Assembly: GCF_001807485.1 (NCBI RefSeq)
Contig: NZ_KV789173.1
Coordinates: forward strand, 62,001 to 126,000
DNA: 64,000 bases
DNA from: Corynebacterium sp. HMSC08A12
Lineage (GTDB): Bacteria; Actinomycetota; Actinomycetes; Mycobacteriales; Mycobacteriaceae
Direction of reading: 5' to 3'
Under the pieces are notes generated by a model. That model was not told the DNA's origin, did not search any database, and saw nothing but the letters and a program-made list of their open reading frames with translations. The position numbers and the translations under genes were made by a program. This document shows, piece by piece, positions 37,052 through 46,877 of this stretch; within the stretch, counting starts at the first letter, position 1; every line of letters starts with the position of its first letter.

Positions 37052-37693
37052 CTACCCCAGCGCCGTCCTAAACGGCACTGCGGTCTTTTCTTCTACCTCT
37101 TCTGTGGTGACGCCAGGTGCCAGCTCCACCAAGGTCAGCCCACCTTCGTCGCGGTCGAAAACCGCAAGGTCAGTGATGATCCGATCGACCACGCCGAGGC
37201 CGGTAGTCGGCAGCGTGAGCTCCTCGATGAGCTTCGGCTCCCCGGTCTTGGTGGTGTGGTCCATCAGGACGATCACCCGGCGCGCGCCGACGACCAGATC
37301 CATGGCGCCACCCATGCCCTTGACCATCTTGCCGGGCACCATCCAGTTGGCGATGTCGCCGCGGGCGTTGACCTCCATGGCGCCGAGGATGGCGACGTCG
37401 ATCTTGCCAGCGCGGATCATGCCGAAGCTTAGGGCGGAATCGAAGTAGCTGGTGCCGGGCAGTGCCGTCACCGTCTCCTTGCCTGCATTAATGAGGTCCG
37501 GGTCGGCGTGGCCCGCTTCCGGGTAGGGGCCGATGCCCAGCATTCCGTTTTCCGATTGCAGGGAAACGGTCACGCCCTCCGGCACATAGTTCGGCACCAG
37601 GGTGGGCATACCGATGCCGAGGTTTACGTACTGGCCGTCCTCGAGCTCCTGGGCGGCACGGGCGGCCATTTCTTGCCTAGTCCAGCCGGTCAT
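37052..37693 (-). CDS. scoB: 3-oxoacid CoA-transferase subunit B
   Basis: A 213-residue beta subunit of succinyl-CoA:3-ketoacid CoA-transferase, which activates acetoacetate. It starts with [35 protein letters not shown] and has the catalytic glutamate in [12 protein letters not shown], typical of the B subunit. [24 protein letters not shown] is a further signature. It overlaps scoA by 4 bp (ATGA), so the two subunits are coupled. Confidence 0.94.
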   Translation of the reverse strand: MTGWTRQEMAARAAQELEDGQYVNLGIGMPTLVPNYVPEGVTVSLQSENGMLGIGPYPEAGHADPDLINAGKETVTALPGTSYFDSALSFGMIRAGKIDVAILGAMEVNARGDIANWMVPGKMVKGMGGAMDLVVGARRVIVLMDHTTKTGEPKLIEELTLPTTGLGVVDRIITDLAVFDRDEGGLTLVELAPGVTTEEVEEKTAVPFRTALG

Positions 37694-38466
37694 CGCACGG
37701 TCTCCTTTTCAATCATCTTGTCGGCTGCCTGTTCCGGGGAAAGCTCCACGATTCGGTGGACGAACACGCCGGGCAGGTGAATGTCGTCCGGGTCGAGCTC
37801 GCCGACCTCCACGACCTTTTCGGCCTCCACGATGCAGATCTTGCCGCTCATGGCAGCCAGGGGGTTGAAGTTGCGGGCGGTCTTAGCGAAGCGCAGGTTG
37901 CCGTCCTTGTCGGCGACGGCGGCGCGGACCAGGCCAAAGTCGGCGCGGATGGCGGTTTCCAGCACGTAGTCCTCGCCGTCGATGGTGCGGGTTTCCTTGG
38001 CGGGAGATGCCACCTCCACCTTGGTCTTGTCCGCCTGGTCGTACTTCCACGGCATGCCGCCCTCGGCGACGAGCGTGCCCACGCCGGTGCGGGTGAAGAA
38101 GGCGCCGATGCCGGAACCGCCGGCGCGCAGCCGCTCCGCCAGGGTGCCCTGCGGGGTGAGCTCTACCTCGAGCTCGCCGTCTAGGTATTGGCGGGCGAAC
38201 TCCTTGTTCTCTCCGACGTAGCTGGCCACGATGCGGCGCAGCTGGTGGTTCGCCAGCAGCAGCCCCAGGCCGCGGCCATCCAGGCCGGCGTTGTTGCTAA
38301 CCGCTTCGAGGTCTTTGACCTGCGTACGGCTGAGTTCCTCGAGCAGGACCTGCGGGATGCCGCACACCCCGAATCCGCCGACGGCCAGGGTGGCTCCGTC
38401 TTGAATGTCAGCGATTGCCTCCGCAGCAGTGCGCAGTTTTGAATGATGTGGCGCTGTGGTGCTCAC
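37690..38466 (-). CDS. scoA: 3-oxoacid CoA-transferase subunit A
   Basis: A 258-residue alpha subunit with the CoA-transferase glycine loop [53 protein letters not shown] and the C-terminal [24 protein letters not shown]. The start is GTG at 38464-38466 with AGGAAG 5 bases away; codons upstream are intergenic. It lies 29 bp downstream of the acyl-CoA ligase. In M. tuberculosis scoA-scoB also sit between fadD35 and accD1. Confidence 0.94.
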   Translation of the reverse strand: MSTTAPHHSKLRTAAEAIADIQDGATLAVGGFGVCGIPQVLLEELSRTQVKDLEAVSNNAGLDGRGLGLLLANHQLRRIVASYVGENKEFARQYLDGELEVELTPQGTLAERLRAGGSGIGAFFTRTGVGTLVAEGGMPWKYDQADKTKVEVASPAKETRTIDGEDYVLETAIRADFGLVRAAVADKDGNLRFAKTARNFNPLAAMSGKICIVEAEKVVEVGELDPDDIHLPGVFVHRIVELSPEQAADKMIEKETVR

Positions 38467-38495
38467 GGTTTCTTCCTTTCTGTTTGGGCTGTTGC

Positions 38496-40190
38496 CTACT
38501 TCTGATAGATCCCGAGCAGCTCCACCGCGTGCTCGCGCAGCTCGACCTTGCGGACCTTGCCCGAAAGCGTCATCGGGAAGGAGTCCACGCACTCGACGTA
38601 CTTCGGGATCTTGTGGCGGGTCAGGTCGCCAGCGCAGAACTCACGAACTGCTGCCTGATCCAACGGCTCGGCGTCCTCGCGCATGATGATGAAGGCCATC
38701 AGCTCCTCGCCGTACTTCTCGTCCGGTACGCCGACGACCTGCACGTCGGAGATGTCCGGGTGCGTCATGAGGAACTCTTCGATTTCCCGCGGGTAAAGGT
38801 TTTCGCCGCCGCGGATCACCATGTCCTTCGCTCGTCCCGTGATGCGTGCGTAGCCTTCCTCATCCATCGTTCCCAGGTCGCCGGAGTGCATCCAGCCGTC
38901 CTCGTCGATGGCGTCCGCCGTCTTACCAGGCATGTCCCAGTAGCCCTGCATCACCAGGAAGCCACGGATCAGGATTTCGCCCTGCTCGCCACGCTTCACG
39001 GTCTCGCCGGTCTCGGGGTCCACAATCTTCACTTCGATGTGCGGGTTGGGGCGGCCGACGGTGCCCACGCGCTTCTCGATCGGATCGTCCACCAGCGTCT
39101 GGTGGTTCACCGGCGAGGTTTCCGTCATGCCGTAGGCGATGGTGATCTCGTTGATGTTCATGATGTCCATCACCTGCCGCATCGTGCGGGTGGGGCAGGC
39201 GGTGCCGGACATGATGCCGGTGCGCAGGCTGGAAAGGTCATAGGTCTTGCCCTTGGCCTTAGCGTGTTCGATCTCGTCGAGCTCTGCCATGAACATCGTC
39301 GGCACGCCGAACAGGCTGGTGGCCTTGCCGTGTTCAACGGCCTCTAGCACCGACTGCGGGTTAAAGACCGGGCCAGCGATGATCGTCGTTGCGCCGTGGG
39401 TGATGGCACCCAGGTTTCCCATCACCATGCCGAAGCAGTGGAAGAAGGGAACGGGGATGACAACCTTATCCTGGTCGGTGTACTGCAGGGTCTCCCCCAC
39501 CAAGTAGCCGTTGTTCAGGATGTTGCGGTGGGTCAGGGTGGCGCCCTTGGCCATGCCGGTGGTGCCGGAGGTGTACTGGATGTTGATGGGATCGTCCGGG
39601 TGCAGCTGCTCGCGCACCGGGTTCAGATCCAGGATCGCGTGGTTGGCCAGCTCGTCCCAGCGCTCGGAGCCGAAAAAGATCGTCTCCTTGTAGTTGTGGC
39701 GGCTGAACTGGCTTTCCGCAGCGTCGATCATCGCGCGGTAGTTCGAGTCCTTGAAGCGGCCCGCGGAGAACAAGCCCTTCACGCCGGATTGGCCCATGGC
39801 GTAGACCAGCTCCTTGTGGCGGTAGGACGGGTTGATGCAGACCAGAATCGCACCGATCTCGGCGGTGGCGAACTGCACCAGAGTCCACTCCCAGCGGTTG
39901 GGCGCCCAGATGCCGATGCGGTCGCCCTTGCGGTAGCCGGCGGCGTGCAGGCCGGAAGCCAGGCGCTGCACCTTGCGGTAGAACTCCGTGTACGTCAGGT
40001 GTACGTCACCGTAGAAGTCGATGATCGCGTCGTGATCCGGGTACTCGGCCACGATGCGGGCGAGGCACTGGCCGATGGTCTCGTCCAGCAGGTCCACGTC
40101 GGTACGTCCAACCTGGTGCGACAGGGTGGGGTCCAGATCCGCCGGGTCGGAAATAACAATCGGGCGGTCGTTGCGAGTCGGGGTAGTCAT
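38496..40190 (-). CDS. Acyl-CoA ligase of the leucine cluster (FadD35-like)
   Basis: A 564-residue adenylate-forming ligase. The ATP loop is YTSGTTGMAKGATLTHRN, then YGMTETSPV, the hinge HSGDLGTMDEEGYARITGRAKDMVIRGGENLYPREIEEFL, and the catalytic lysine in TLSGKVRKVEL. It would activate a short or branched-chain acid with CoA; its place with CoA-transferase and carboxylase genes parallels fadD35 of the mycobacterial cluster. ATG at 40188-40190 follows AAAGG by 9 bases. The 100 bp upstream, before citE, contains no gene. Confidence 0.9.
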   Translation of the reverse strand: MTTPTRNDRPIVISDPADLDPTLSHQVGRTDVDLLDETIGQCLARIVAEYPDHDAIIDFYGDVHLTYTEFYRKVQRLASGLHAAGYRKGDRIGIWAPNRWEWTLVQFATAEIGAILVCINPSYRHKELVYAMGQSGVKGLFSAGRFKDSNYRAMIDAAESQFSRHNYKETIFFGSERWDELANHAILDLNPVREQLHPDDPINIQYTSGTTGMAKGATLTHRNILNNGYLVGETLQYTDQDKVVIPVPFFHCFGMVMGNLGAITHGATTIIAGPVFNPQSVLEAVEHGKATSLFGVPTMFMAELDEIEHAKAKGKTYDLSSLRTGIMSGTACPTRTMRQVMDIMNINEITIAYGMTETSPVNHQTLVDDPIEKRVGTVGRPNPHIEVKIVDPETGETVKRGEQGEILIRGFLVMQGYWDMPGKTADAIDEDGWMHSGDLGTMDEEGYARITGRAKDMVIRGGENLYPREIEEFLMTHPDISDVQVVGVPDEKYGEELMAFIIMREDAEPLDQAAVREFCAGDLTRHKIPKYVECVDSFPMTLSGKVRKVELREHAVELLGIYQK

Positions 40191-40290
40191 GGTTATCAAC
40201 CTTTTCGTGGGAAAGGAATCTTGCGTTGAAGCAAAGTCGGGTGGGCGGGTGGAATGTGCGGGGTGAAGAAGCTGGTCAGCGAAAGGGGAA

Positions 40291-41193
40291 CTAGCGAATC
40301 CTGGCGGCGATCACTTCGGCCTGGCGCAGCAGAGGCGCATCGATCATCTGGCCGTCCAGCGCGAACGCTCCGGAGTTCTCGGCCGCCCCTTCGATGACCC
40401 GGCGCGCCCAGGTGGCTTGCTCCTCGGTGGGCGCGTAGGCCTCGCGGATGACGGGCACCAGGCCGGGGTGGATCGAAACGGTGGCCGCGAAACCACTGGC
40501 GGCTGCGTCGATGGCCTCGGCGCTGGCGCCTTCCGTGTCCTTCGTGTCCGCGTGGATGGAATCCAGCGCCACGATGCCCGCTGAGGCCGCGTGCAGCAGC
40601 ACCATTGCTCGGGTCAAGCGTGGGACCTCCCGGTAGCCTCCCGGGTGGCCGGACAGCCCGCCGCCGGGGGTGGGAACCTCTCCGGCGCCGTAGCGGGAGC
40701 TCGTCCCACCGAGTGCCGCTGTGAGGTCCTCGGCACCCCAGAACAGAGCCACCACCTGCGGGTCCGCGGCGATCTCCGCGAGGTTCACCACGCCCCTGGG
40801 GGTTTCAATCAGGGCGATCGCGCGAAAGTCTTCGGGAAGCGCCCGGCGGTTGGAGCCGGCGTCACCAAGAACAAGAGCGCTTTCCACCTTCGGCACCATC
40901 ACAGTCCTAAACGGCGAGTCCGTGACGGCGGCAAGGTCTTCGGCGAAATCGGGCGAATCGATGGGGTTAATGCGCACGATGGTGCGTTCCGGATCGAGAT
41001 CCGCGTGGATCACGTTTTTCCTGGCCTCGGCGCGGTTTTCGGCGCGGCAGCCATCCTCGAGGTCGAGAATGACCATGTCGGAACGGTCGGCGGCCTTAGC
41101 GAAGCGTTCAGGGCGGTCAGCCGGCGCGAACAGCAGCGCGGGGCCCTGTGGTAGCCATGCGGTGTTGGACACTTCGGTGTTAGACATCTTCAC
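40291..41193 (-). CDS. CitE-like acyl-CoA lyase
   Basis: A 300-residue TIM-barrel lyase of the HpcH/HpaI-CitE family, standing alone without citrate-lyase CitD/CitF. LLFAPADRPERFAKAADRSDMVILDLEDG, VRINPIDSPDF, ALIETPRGVVNLAEI and LFWGAEDLTAALGG give the CoA- and metal-binding residues. The M. tuberculosis counterpart Rv2498c has been reported to cleave HMG-CoA and citramalyl-CoA, in leucine breakdown and itaconate resistance; that role is inferred here from position. The GTG start at 41193 overlaps the MaoC stop by 14 bp and has GGAAGG 5 bases away; an ATG two codons later is also possible. Confidence 0.88.
   Translation of the reverse strand: MKMSNTEVSNTAWLPQGPALLFAPADRPERFAKAADRSDMVILDLEDGCRAENRAEARKNVIHADLDPERTIVRINPIDSPDFAEDLAAVTDSPFRTVMVPKVESALVLGDAGSNRRALPEDFRAIALIETPRGVVNLAEIAADPQVVALFWGAEDLTAALGGTSSRYGAGEVPTPGGGLSGHPGGYREVPRLTRAMVLLHAASAGIVALDSIHADTKDTEGASAEAIDAAASGFAATVSIHPGLVPVIREAYAPTEEQATWARRVIEGAAENSGAFALDGQMIDAPLLRQAEVIAARIR
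40858..40873 (+). repeat. GGCGTCA motif copy inside the citE-like gene
   Basis: Plus strand GGCGTCACCAAGAACA. The minus-strand gene reads it as LGDA. Confidence 0.5.
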
Positions 41194-41680
41194 CCGAACC
41201 TTCCGGCGCGCACTGCATCAGCGTCTTGCGCGTGGCCTTGCACACGATGGTGCCGTCCTGGTTGCGTCCAATGTGCTCCAGCTCCACGATGCCCTGTCCA
41301 GGGCGCGACTTCGACAGTCGCTTACCCACGCAGCGCGTTTCGGCGTACAGGGTATCGCCGTGGAACATGGGCGCGGGGAAGGAAATCTCGCTGAACCCCA
41401 GGTTGGCCACGATGGTGCCCAGGGAAAGCTGGCTGACGGACAGGCCCACCACCGTGGACAGGGTGAACATGGAGTTCACCAGCCGCTCGCCGCGGAAGCC
41501 ATCCTGCGTGGCGGCCCATGCCGCGTCGATGTGCAGCGGCTGGGTGTTCATGGTCATGGTGGTGAACAGGGTGTTATCCGCCTCGGTGACGGTGCGCCCA
41601 GGTTGGTGCCGGTAGACCACGCCCTCGGTGAACTCCTCGAACCACAGGCCGCGCTGCACAACTTCTTTTTCTGCGCTCAT
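41180..41680 (-). CDS. MaoC-like enoyl-CoA hydratase
   Basis: A 166-residue hot-dog-fold hydratase. RTVTEADNTLFTTMTMNTQPLHIDAAWA contains the hydratase-2-type Asp-x4-His arrangement near the active site, and FPAPMFHGDTLYAETRCVGKR is the second conserved strand pair. In the leucine route it would hydrate 3-methylglutaconyl-CoA to HMG-CoA, the place of Rv2499c in M. tuberculosis. It is coupled to the citE-like gene by a 14-bp overlap. Confidence 0.86.
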   Translation of the reverse strand: MSAEKEVVQRGLWFEEFTEGVVYRHQPGRTVTEADNTLFTTMTMNTQPLHIDAAWAATQDGFRGERLVNSMFTLSTVVGLSVSQLSLGTIVANLGFSEISFPAPMFHGDTLYAETRCVGKRLSKSRPGQGIVELEHIGRNQDGTIVCKATRKTLMQCAPEGSGEDV

Positions 41681-41720
41681 TGTCGCTGGTCTCCTATACT
41701 TTTCGCTTGCTTTCTGGTGC

Positions 41721-41735
41721 TCTTTTATTGACGCC
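41721..41735 (-). repeat. GGCGTCA motif copy between maoC and the acyl-CoA dehydrogenase gene
   Basis: Minus strand GGCGTCAATAAAAGA, in non-coding DNA 41 bp upstream of the MaoC start. It is nearly the same sequence as the copy at 25881. Confidence 0.55.
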
Positions 41736-41763
41736 TTCTCGTCCCCGCGCTGCGTAGAGGGCC

Positions 41764-42933
41764 CTACACGCCCAGGGCTCGGGCGATGAGCATTTGCTGC
41801 ACCTCGGTGGTGCCTTCGCCGATCTCGAGGATCTTGGAGTCGCGGTAGTGGCGGGCAACGCGGTATTCGTTCATGAATCCGTAGCCGCCGTGGATCTGCG
41901 TGGCATCGCGGGCGTTATCCATCGCGGCCTCGGAGGCGACCATCTTGGCGATGGATGCTTCCTTGCTGAAGTTCTCCCCCGCGGCCATCTTCGCCGCGGC
42001 TGCGTACCAGGCCTGGCGGGCGGTCCAAGCGCGGGCTTCCATGCGGGCGATCTTGAAGCTGATGGCCTGGTACTCAGAGATCGGCTTGCCGAAGCTGGTG
42101 CGCTCCTTGGCGTAGCGCACGCACTCGTCCACACAGCCCTGGGCGGCACCCGTGGCCAGCGCGGCGATGGCGATGCGGCCTTCCTCGAGAATGGACAGGA
42201 AGTAGGCGAAGCCGCGGCCGCGCTCGCCGACGAGGTTCTCCTCCGGCACGCGGACGTTGTCGAAGGTCAGCGGGTGGGTGTCGGAGGCGTTCCAACCAAC
42301 CTTGTTGTAGGAAGGCTCGGCGGTGAAGCCAGGAGTGCCACTGGGCACGATGATGGCGGAGATTTCCTTCTTCCCGTTCTCCCGCTGGCCGGTGACGGCG
42401 GTGGCGGTGACCAGGGAGGTAATGTCCGTGCCGGAGTTGGTGATGAACTGCTTGGAGCCGTTGATGACCCACTCGCCACCGTCGAGCTTGGCGGTGGTCT
42501 TGGTGCCGCCAGCATCCGATCCGGCTTCGGGCTCGGTCAGGCCGAAGCCCGCTAGGTTCTTGCCCGCCACCAGGTTGGGCAGGTAGGTCTGCTTCTGCTC
42601 GTCGCTGCCGAAGCGGTAGATCGGCATGATTCCCAGGGAGACTCCGGCTTCGAGGGTGATGGCGACGGACTGGTCCACGCGGGCGAGCTCTTCCAGTGCC
42701 ACGCCGAGGGCCATGTAGTCGCCGCCCATGCCGCCGTACTCCTCGGAGATCGGCAGGCCGAACAGCCCCATTTCTCCCATCTGGCGGACGACGTCGTAGG
42801 GGAAGGTGTGGTCGCGGTCGTGCTGAGCGGCGACGGGGTCGACCACGCGGTTGGCGAAGTCCTCGACTGCGTCGCGCAGCTCGTGCAGCTCGTCGGAGAG
42901 GTAGGGGTTGCGGTTCTTGGTGCTCTGGCTCAT
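41764..42933 (-). CDS. Acyl-CoA dehydrogenase (FadE19-like)
   Basis: A 389-residue FAD-dependent dehydrogenase. FAD/substrate motifs GFGLTEPEAGSDAGGT and QFITNSGTDI lie in the middle domain, and the C-terminal helical domain holds DATQIHGGYGFMNEYRVARHYRDSKILEIGEGT. In this last motif a glutamate stands before GT, as in short/medium-chain dehydrogenases; as I recall, human isovaleryl-CoA dehydrogenase has alanine there and places its base elsewhere. Substrate is therefore given as isovaleryl- or another branched short acyl-CoA. It lies 83 bp upstream of maoC. Confidence 0.9.
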   Translation of the reverse strand: MSQSTKNRNPYLSDELHELRDAVEDFANRVVDPVAAQHDRDHTFPYDVVRQMGEMGLFGLPISEEYGGMGGDYMALGVALEELARVDQSVAITLEAGVSLGIMPIYRFGSDEQKQTYLPNLVAGKNLAGFGLTEPEAGSDAGGTKTTAKLDGGEWVINGSKQFITNSGTDITSLVTATAVTGQRENGKKEISAIIVPSGTPGFTAEPSYNKVGWNASDTHPLTFDNVRVPEENLVGERGRGFAYFLSILEEGRIAIAALATGAAQGCVDECVRYAKERTSFGKPISEYQAISFKIARMEARAWTARQAWYAAAAKMAAGENFSKEASIAKMVASEAAMDNARDATQIHGGYGFMNEYRVARHYRDSKILEIGEGTTEVQQMLIARALGV

Positions 42934-42951
42934 GGTTTGGGTCCTCTTTCT

Positions 42952-42999
42952 GGGTTGGGTGTTTGGGTTGGACGTCTGGGATGGGTGCGTGGGTTAGGG
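42952..42999 (+). other. G-run cluster, possible quadruplex
   Basis: Seven GGG runs in 48 bases on the plus strand (42952, 42957, 42965, 42978, 42983, 42991, 42997), in the gap between the carboxylase alpha gene and the acyl-CoA dehydrogenase. The genes are on the other strand, so the G-rich strand is the template. Confidence 0.4.
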
Positions 43000-43021
43000 A
43001 GATACGTGTGAAGTGAGGTTT

Positions 43022-45130
43022 CTAGCCGTCGGCGGTATCGGCGCTGTCGGCGGCGATGACCTCCGCCAGAACTTCTCCGGTGCCGACCTTCTGCCCGACG
43101 GCAGCGTGGATCTTGACCCGCCCGTCGCAGGTGGCCTCGAGGGTGTGCTCCATCTTCATGGCCTCGATAACGATCACGGGCTGGCCCTCGGTGACCTCGT
43201 CGCCGTCGGCAACTTCCACGGCGATGACCGTGCCGGGCATGGGGCTCAGAATGTCCGGCGACTCCTCCGAGCTGGCTTCCGCGTCGTTCGCAGTGCCGGA
43301 GAACACCTCCACCACGTGCGTGCCATGCGGGCCAGTGATGCTGCCGCTGGTAGTGGCGCTCCACTTCTCTGCCGGGCCGCCGTCGAAGGAGAGCCGCCAT
43401 TCGGTGGCTCTGCCCTGCGGGTTGGCGACCACCTGGATGCTCCTGGTCTCGGCCTGCACCGGCGCGTCCTCGTCGTCACCGCTGGTCAGCGGAGTGAGCT
43501 GCACCTCCCAGCTACCGTCGTTGTACTCCGCGCGGGCTTCCACGGGCGCCGTGACACCACTCGGATCCGCCAGCACCAGCCGCAGCGGGGCGCGATGCCC
43601 AGCGCCGCGCCAGCCGTCGCGGGCGGTCCACACACTGCCCAGCGGGGTTGCGGTTGCCTTTGTTTCGGACGCCCCTTCGGCTCCGCCAGCCAACGTCCCA
43701 GCCAGGTGCAGCAGCGCGACGGCGAAGGTATCCGCGGGGACCTCCCGGGGCTGGAACTCTTCGACAATGGAGTCGAGCAGTCCGGTGTGCAGGTCTCCCG
43801 CCACGACCTCCGGGCGGGTGACCAGGAAGCGGTTGAAGTCGATGTTGGTGGTCAGTCCCTCGATGCGGGTGTGGGACAGCGCCTGATCCAGACGCTCGAG
43901 GGCCTCTTCGCGCGTGTCGGCGTGGGTGATGATCTTCGCCAGCATTGGGTCGTAGTCGGAGCTGACCTCTTGGCCCTCCACCACGCCGGCGTCCACACGA
44001 ATCCCTTCCCCGCGCGGCCAGGAAAGACCCGTGATTAGTCCGCCGGTGGGCAGGAATCCGGCGGCGGCATCCTCGGCGTAGACGCGAGCCTCCACCGAAT
44101 GCCCGTTGAGCTGCACGTCATCCTGCGTGATTGGCAAGGCCTCGCCGCGGGCCACGCGGATCTGCCATTCCACCAGGTCGCGGCCTGTAACCATCTCGGT
44201 GACTGGGTGCTCGACCTGCAGGCGGGTGTTCATCTCCATGAAGAAGAAGCGCTCGGGCTGCTTGGCGGAAACAATGAACTCCACGGTGCCCGCGCCGCAG
44301 TAGCCACAAGCCCTGGCCGCGTCGCAGGCAGCTTCGCCGATCTCCTGCCGGGTGTTTTCGTCCAGCAGAGCCGACGGCGCCTCCTCGATGACCTTCTGGT
44401 GGCGGCGCTGCAGCGAACACTCGCGCTCGCCCAGGTGGATTACGTTGCCGTGGGAGTCGGCGACGATCTGCACCTCGATGTGCCGGGGCGTGTCCACGAA
44501 GTGCTCCAGGAACAGCGTGTCGTCGCCAAAGGAGCTAGCGGCCTCGCGGCGGGCGGAAACTAGCGCGCTGGCCAGCTTCTCCGGCTCTTCGACCAGGTGC
44601 ATTCCCTTGCCGCCACCGCCGGCGGAAGGCTTGATCAGCACCGGGAAGCCCACCGAGTCTGCAGCGTCGATGATCTCCTGATCCGTCAGGTTCGGCCGGG
44701 ATATACCGGGCACGGTCGGCACGTCGCGGGATTCCACGGTGGCGCGGGCGGTGATCTTGTCGCCCATCTTGTCGATAGCCCCGGCGGGCGGGCCGATGAA
44801 GATAATCCCCTCGTCCTCGCAACGCTTGGCGAAGGTCGCGTTCTCCGAGAGGAAGCCGTAGCCGGGGTGGATGGCGCCGGCGCCGGTCGCCTTGGCGGCG
44901 TCAATAACCTTATCGATGTTTAGGTAAGACTCCGCAGCGGCGGCAGGGCCCAAACACACGGCCTTGTCGGCGGCGTGCACGTGCGGGGCGGCGGAATCCG
45001 CCTCGGAGTAAACGGCCACGGCCTTCAGCCCCATGCGGTGCACGGTGCGGATCACGCGCAGGGCGATCTCGCCGCGGTTGGCGACCAGCACCGTATCGAA
45101 CGGGCCGGTAAGAGCATGTGTGTCACTCAC
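43022..45130 (-). CDS. Biotin-dependent acyl-CoA carboxylase alpha subunit (AccA1-like)
   Basis: A 702-residue protein with a biotin carboxylase domain (VLVANRGEIALRVIRTVHRMG; ATP loop KPSAGGGGKGMHLV; MEMNTRLQVEHPVTEMVTGRDL; about residues 10-450), a middle region, and a C-terminal biotinyl domain with the attachment lysine in IEAMKMEHTLEA. With the AccD1-like subunit encoded just upstream it should form 3-methylcrotonyl-CoA carboxylase, the activity assigned to AccA1-AccD1 in mycobacteria. The gap to accD is 48 bp. Confidence 0.93.
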   Translation of the reverse strand: MSDTHALTGPFDTVLVANRGEIALRVIRTVHRMGLKAVAVYSEADSAAPHVHAADKAVCLGPAAAAESYLNIDKVIDAAKATGAGAIHPGYGFLSENATFAKRCEDEGIIFIGPPAGAIDKMGDKITARATVESRDVPTVPGISRPNLTDQEIIDAADSVGFPVLIKPSAGGGGKGMHLVEEPEKLASALVSARREAASSFGDDTLFLEHFVDTPRHIEVQIVADSHGNVIHLGERECSLQRRHQKVIEEAPSALLDENTRQEIGEAACDAARACGYCGAGTVEFIVSAKQPERFFFMEMNTRLQVEHPVTEMVTGRDLVEWQIRVARGEALPITQDDVQLNGHSVEARVYAEDAAAGFLPTGGLITGLSWPRGEGIRVDAGVVEGQEVSSDYDPMLAKIITHADTREEALERLDQALSHTRIEGLTTNIDFNRFLVTRPEVVAGDLHTGLLDSIVEEFQPREVPADTFAVALLHLAGTLAGGAEGASETKATATPLGSVWTARDGWRGAGHRAPLRLVLADPSGVTAPVEARAEYNDGSWEVQLTPLTSGDDEDAPVQAETRSIQVVANPQGRATEWRLSFDGGPAEKWSATTSGSITGPHGTHVVEVFSGTANDAEASSEESPDILSPMPGTVIAVEVADGDEVTEGQPVIVIEAMKMEHTLEATCDGRVKIHAAVGQKVGTGEVLAEVIAADSADTADG

Positions 45131-45178
45131 GTCAGTATCTCTTTCTTGTGGTGGGTACGTAGGTAGCTTGAGCAGGAG

Positions 45179-46792
45179 TTACATGCGGAATACGCCGAAG
45201 CCGGTTTCCTCGCGCGGGGCCTGGGCGCAGATATCGAGGGCCATGGCGAGGGTGCGGCGGGTGTCCGCGGGGTCGATGACCCCGTCGTCCCAGAGGCGCG
45301 CGGTGGAGTACCAGCAGGTGGATTTCTCGTCGAACATCTCGCGGATGGGAGCCTCGAAGGCCTCTTGCTCCTCGGCCGACCATTCCTCGCCCCGGCGCTC
45401 GATCTGCGCGCGGCGGACGGTGGAGAGGGTCATGGCCGCCTGGGGGCCGCCCATCACCGCGATGCGCGCGTTCGGCCACATCCACAGGAAGCGCGGCGAG
45501 TAGGCCCGCCCGCACATCGAGTAGTTGCCCGCGCCGAAGGCAGCGCCGGTGACGACGGTGAGCTTGGGTACCGATGCGGTGGCCACGGCGTTCACCATCT
45601 TCGCCCCGTGCTTCGCGATGCCGCCCTCTTCGTATTGACGCCCCACCATGAAGCCGGTGGTGTTCTGCAGGAAGATGATGGGGATGTTCCGCTGCTCGCA
45701 GAGCTCGATGAAGTGTGCGCCCTTCATGGCGGCTTCGGAGAAGATGATGCCGTTGTTGGCGATCACTCCGACCTGGTGGCCTTCCAGCCGGGCGAACGTC
45801 GTGATGATGCTGTTGCCGTATTCGCTCTTGAACTCCGACAGGCTGCCCTCGTCACACAGGGTTTCGATGACCTCGTGCGCATCGTAGGGAATCTTCGGGT
45901 CGGTGGGCACGATGTCGTAGAGGTCCTCCTGCGGGCGCGGAGCCGGCACGGGAGTGCTGCGCTTCCAGGGGGTCGGCTTGGATTCCGGCAGGGTCTCGAC
46001 GATGTTGCGCATGATCCGCAGCGCGTCCTCGTCGTCGGCTGCCAGGTGATCCGTCACGCCGGAGATACGAGAGTGCATCGCGCCGCCGCCGAGCTCCTCG
46101 GGGGTGACGTCCTCGCCGGTGGCGGCCTTCACTAGCGGTGGGCCAGCCAGGAAGATGGTGCCCTGGTTCTCCACGATGATGGTCTCGTCGCTCATGGCGG
46201 GAACGTAGGCGCCACCTGCCGTGCAGGAGCCCATGACGGCGGACAGCTGCGGGATTCCCTTGGCCGACAGGTTGGCCTGGTTGAAGAAGATGCGGCCGAA
46301 GTGGTTGCGGTCCGGGAACACGTCATCCTGCTGCAGCAGCATCGCGCCGCCGGAATCCACGAGGTAGATGCACGGTAGGTGGTTCTGCTCGGCGATCTCC
46401 TGGGCACGGAGGTGCTTCTTCACGGTCATCGGGTAGTAGGTGCCGCCGGAGACGGTGGCGTCATTAGCGGCGATCAAGCAGAGGCGACCACTAACGAGCC
46501 CGACTCCGGCGACGATGCCCGCCGCCGGCGCCTTGCCGTCGTACATGTCCTCGGCTGCCAGCGGCGCGATCTCCAGGAACGGGCTGCCGGGGTCCAGCAG
46601 CAGGCGGATGCGGTCGCGTGGCAGCAGCTTGCCGCGGTCGGTGTGGCGCTTGCGGGCCTTCTCCCCTCCTCCGGCCTGAGCACGGGCGAGGCGCTGGCGA
46701 AGCTCTTCGACGAGCTCGCGGTGGCTCGGGATTTCGCGAGCGGCGCCGCGGGGGTTGGCCGGATCTGTCGCTTGGGTGGTTGCAGTATCCAC
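45179..46792 (-). CDS. Acyl-CoA carboxylase beta subunit (AccD1-like, methylcrotonyl-CoA type)
   Basis: A 537-residue carboxyltransferase with both crotonase-like halves. Blocks seen: [108 protein letters not shown] and [16 protein letters not shown]. The last motif and the overall length match methylcrotonyl-CoA carboxylase beta rather than propionyl-CoA carboxylase. First gene of the cluster after the TetR gene; the upstream gap carries an inverted repeat that may be its operator. Confidence 0.93.
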   Translation of the reverse strand: MDTATTQATDPANPRGAAREIPSHRELVEELRQRLARAQAGGGEKARKRHTDRGKLLPRDRIRLLLDPGSPFLEIAPLAAEDMYDGKAPAAGIVAGVGLVSGRLCLIAANDATVSGGTYYPMTVKKHLRAQEIAEQNHLPCIYLVDSGGAMLLQQDDVFPDRNHFGRIFFNQANLSAKGIPQLSAVMGSCTAGGAYVPAMSDETIIVENQGTIFLAGPPLVKAATGEDVTPEELGGGAMHSRISGVTDHLAADDEDALRIMRNIVETLPESKPTPWKRSTPVPAPRPQEDLYDIVPTDPKIPYDAHEVIETLCDEGSLSEFKSEYGNSIITTFARLEGHQVGVIANNGIIFSEAAMKGAHFIELCEQRNIPIIFLQNTTGFMVGRQYEEGGIAKHGAKMVNAVATASVPKLTVVTGAAFGAGNYSMCGRAYSPRFLWMWPNARIAVMGGPQAAMTLSTVRRAQIERRGEEWSAEEQEAFEAPIREMFDEKSTCWYSTARLWDDGVIDPADTRRTLAMALDICAQAPREETGFGVFRM

Positions 46793-46877
46793 GTATGCAG
46801 CTCCTAGGAAGATGACGGAAGGTGGCGGAATCCGAGTGCCAGAGCGCCGTCGAGCGCCCCGCGCTTGAGATTCAGTT

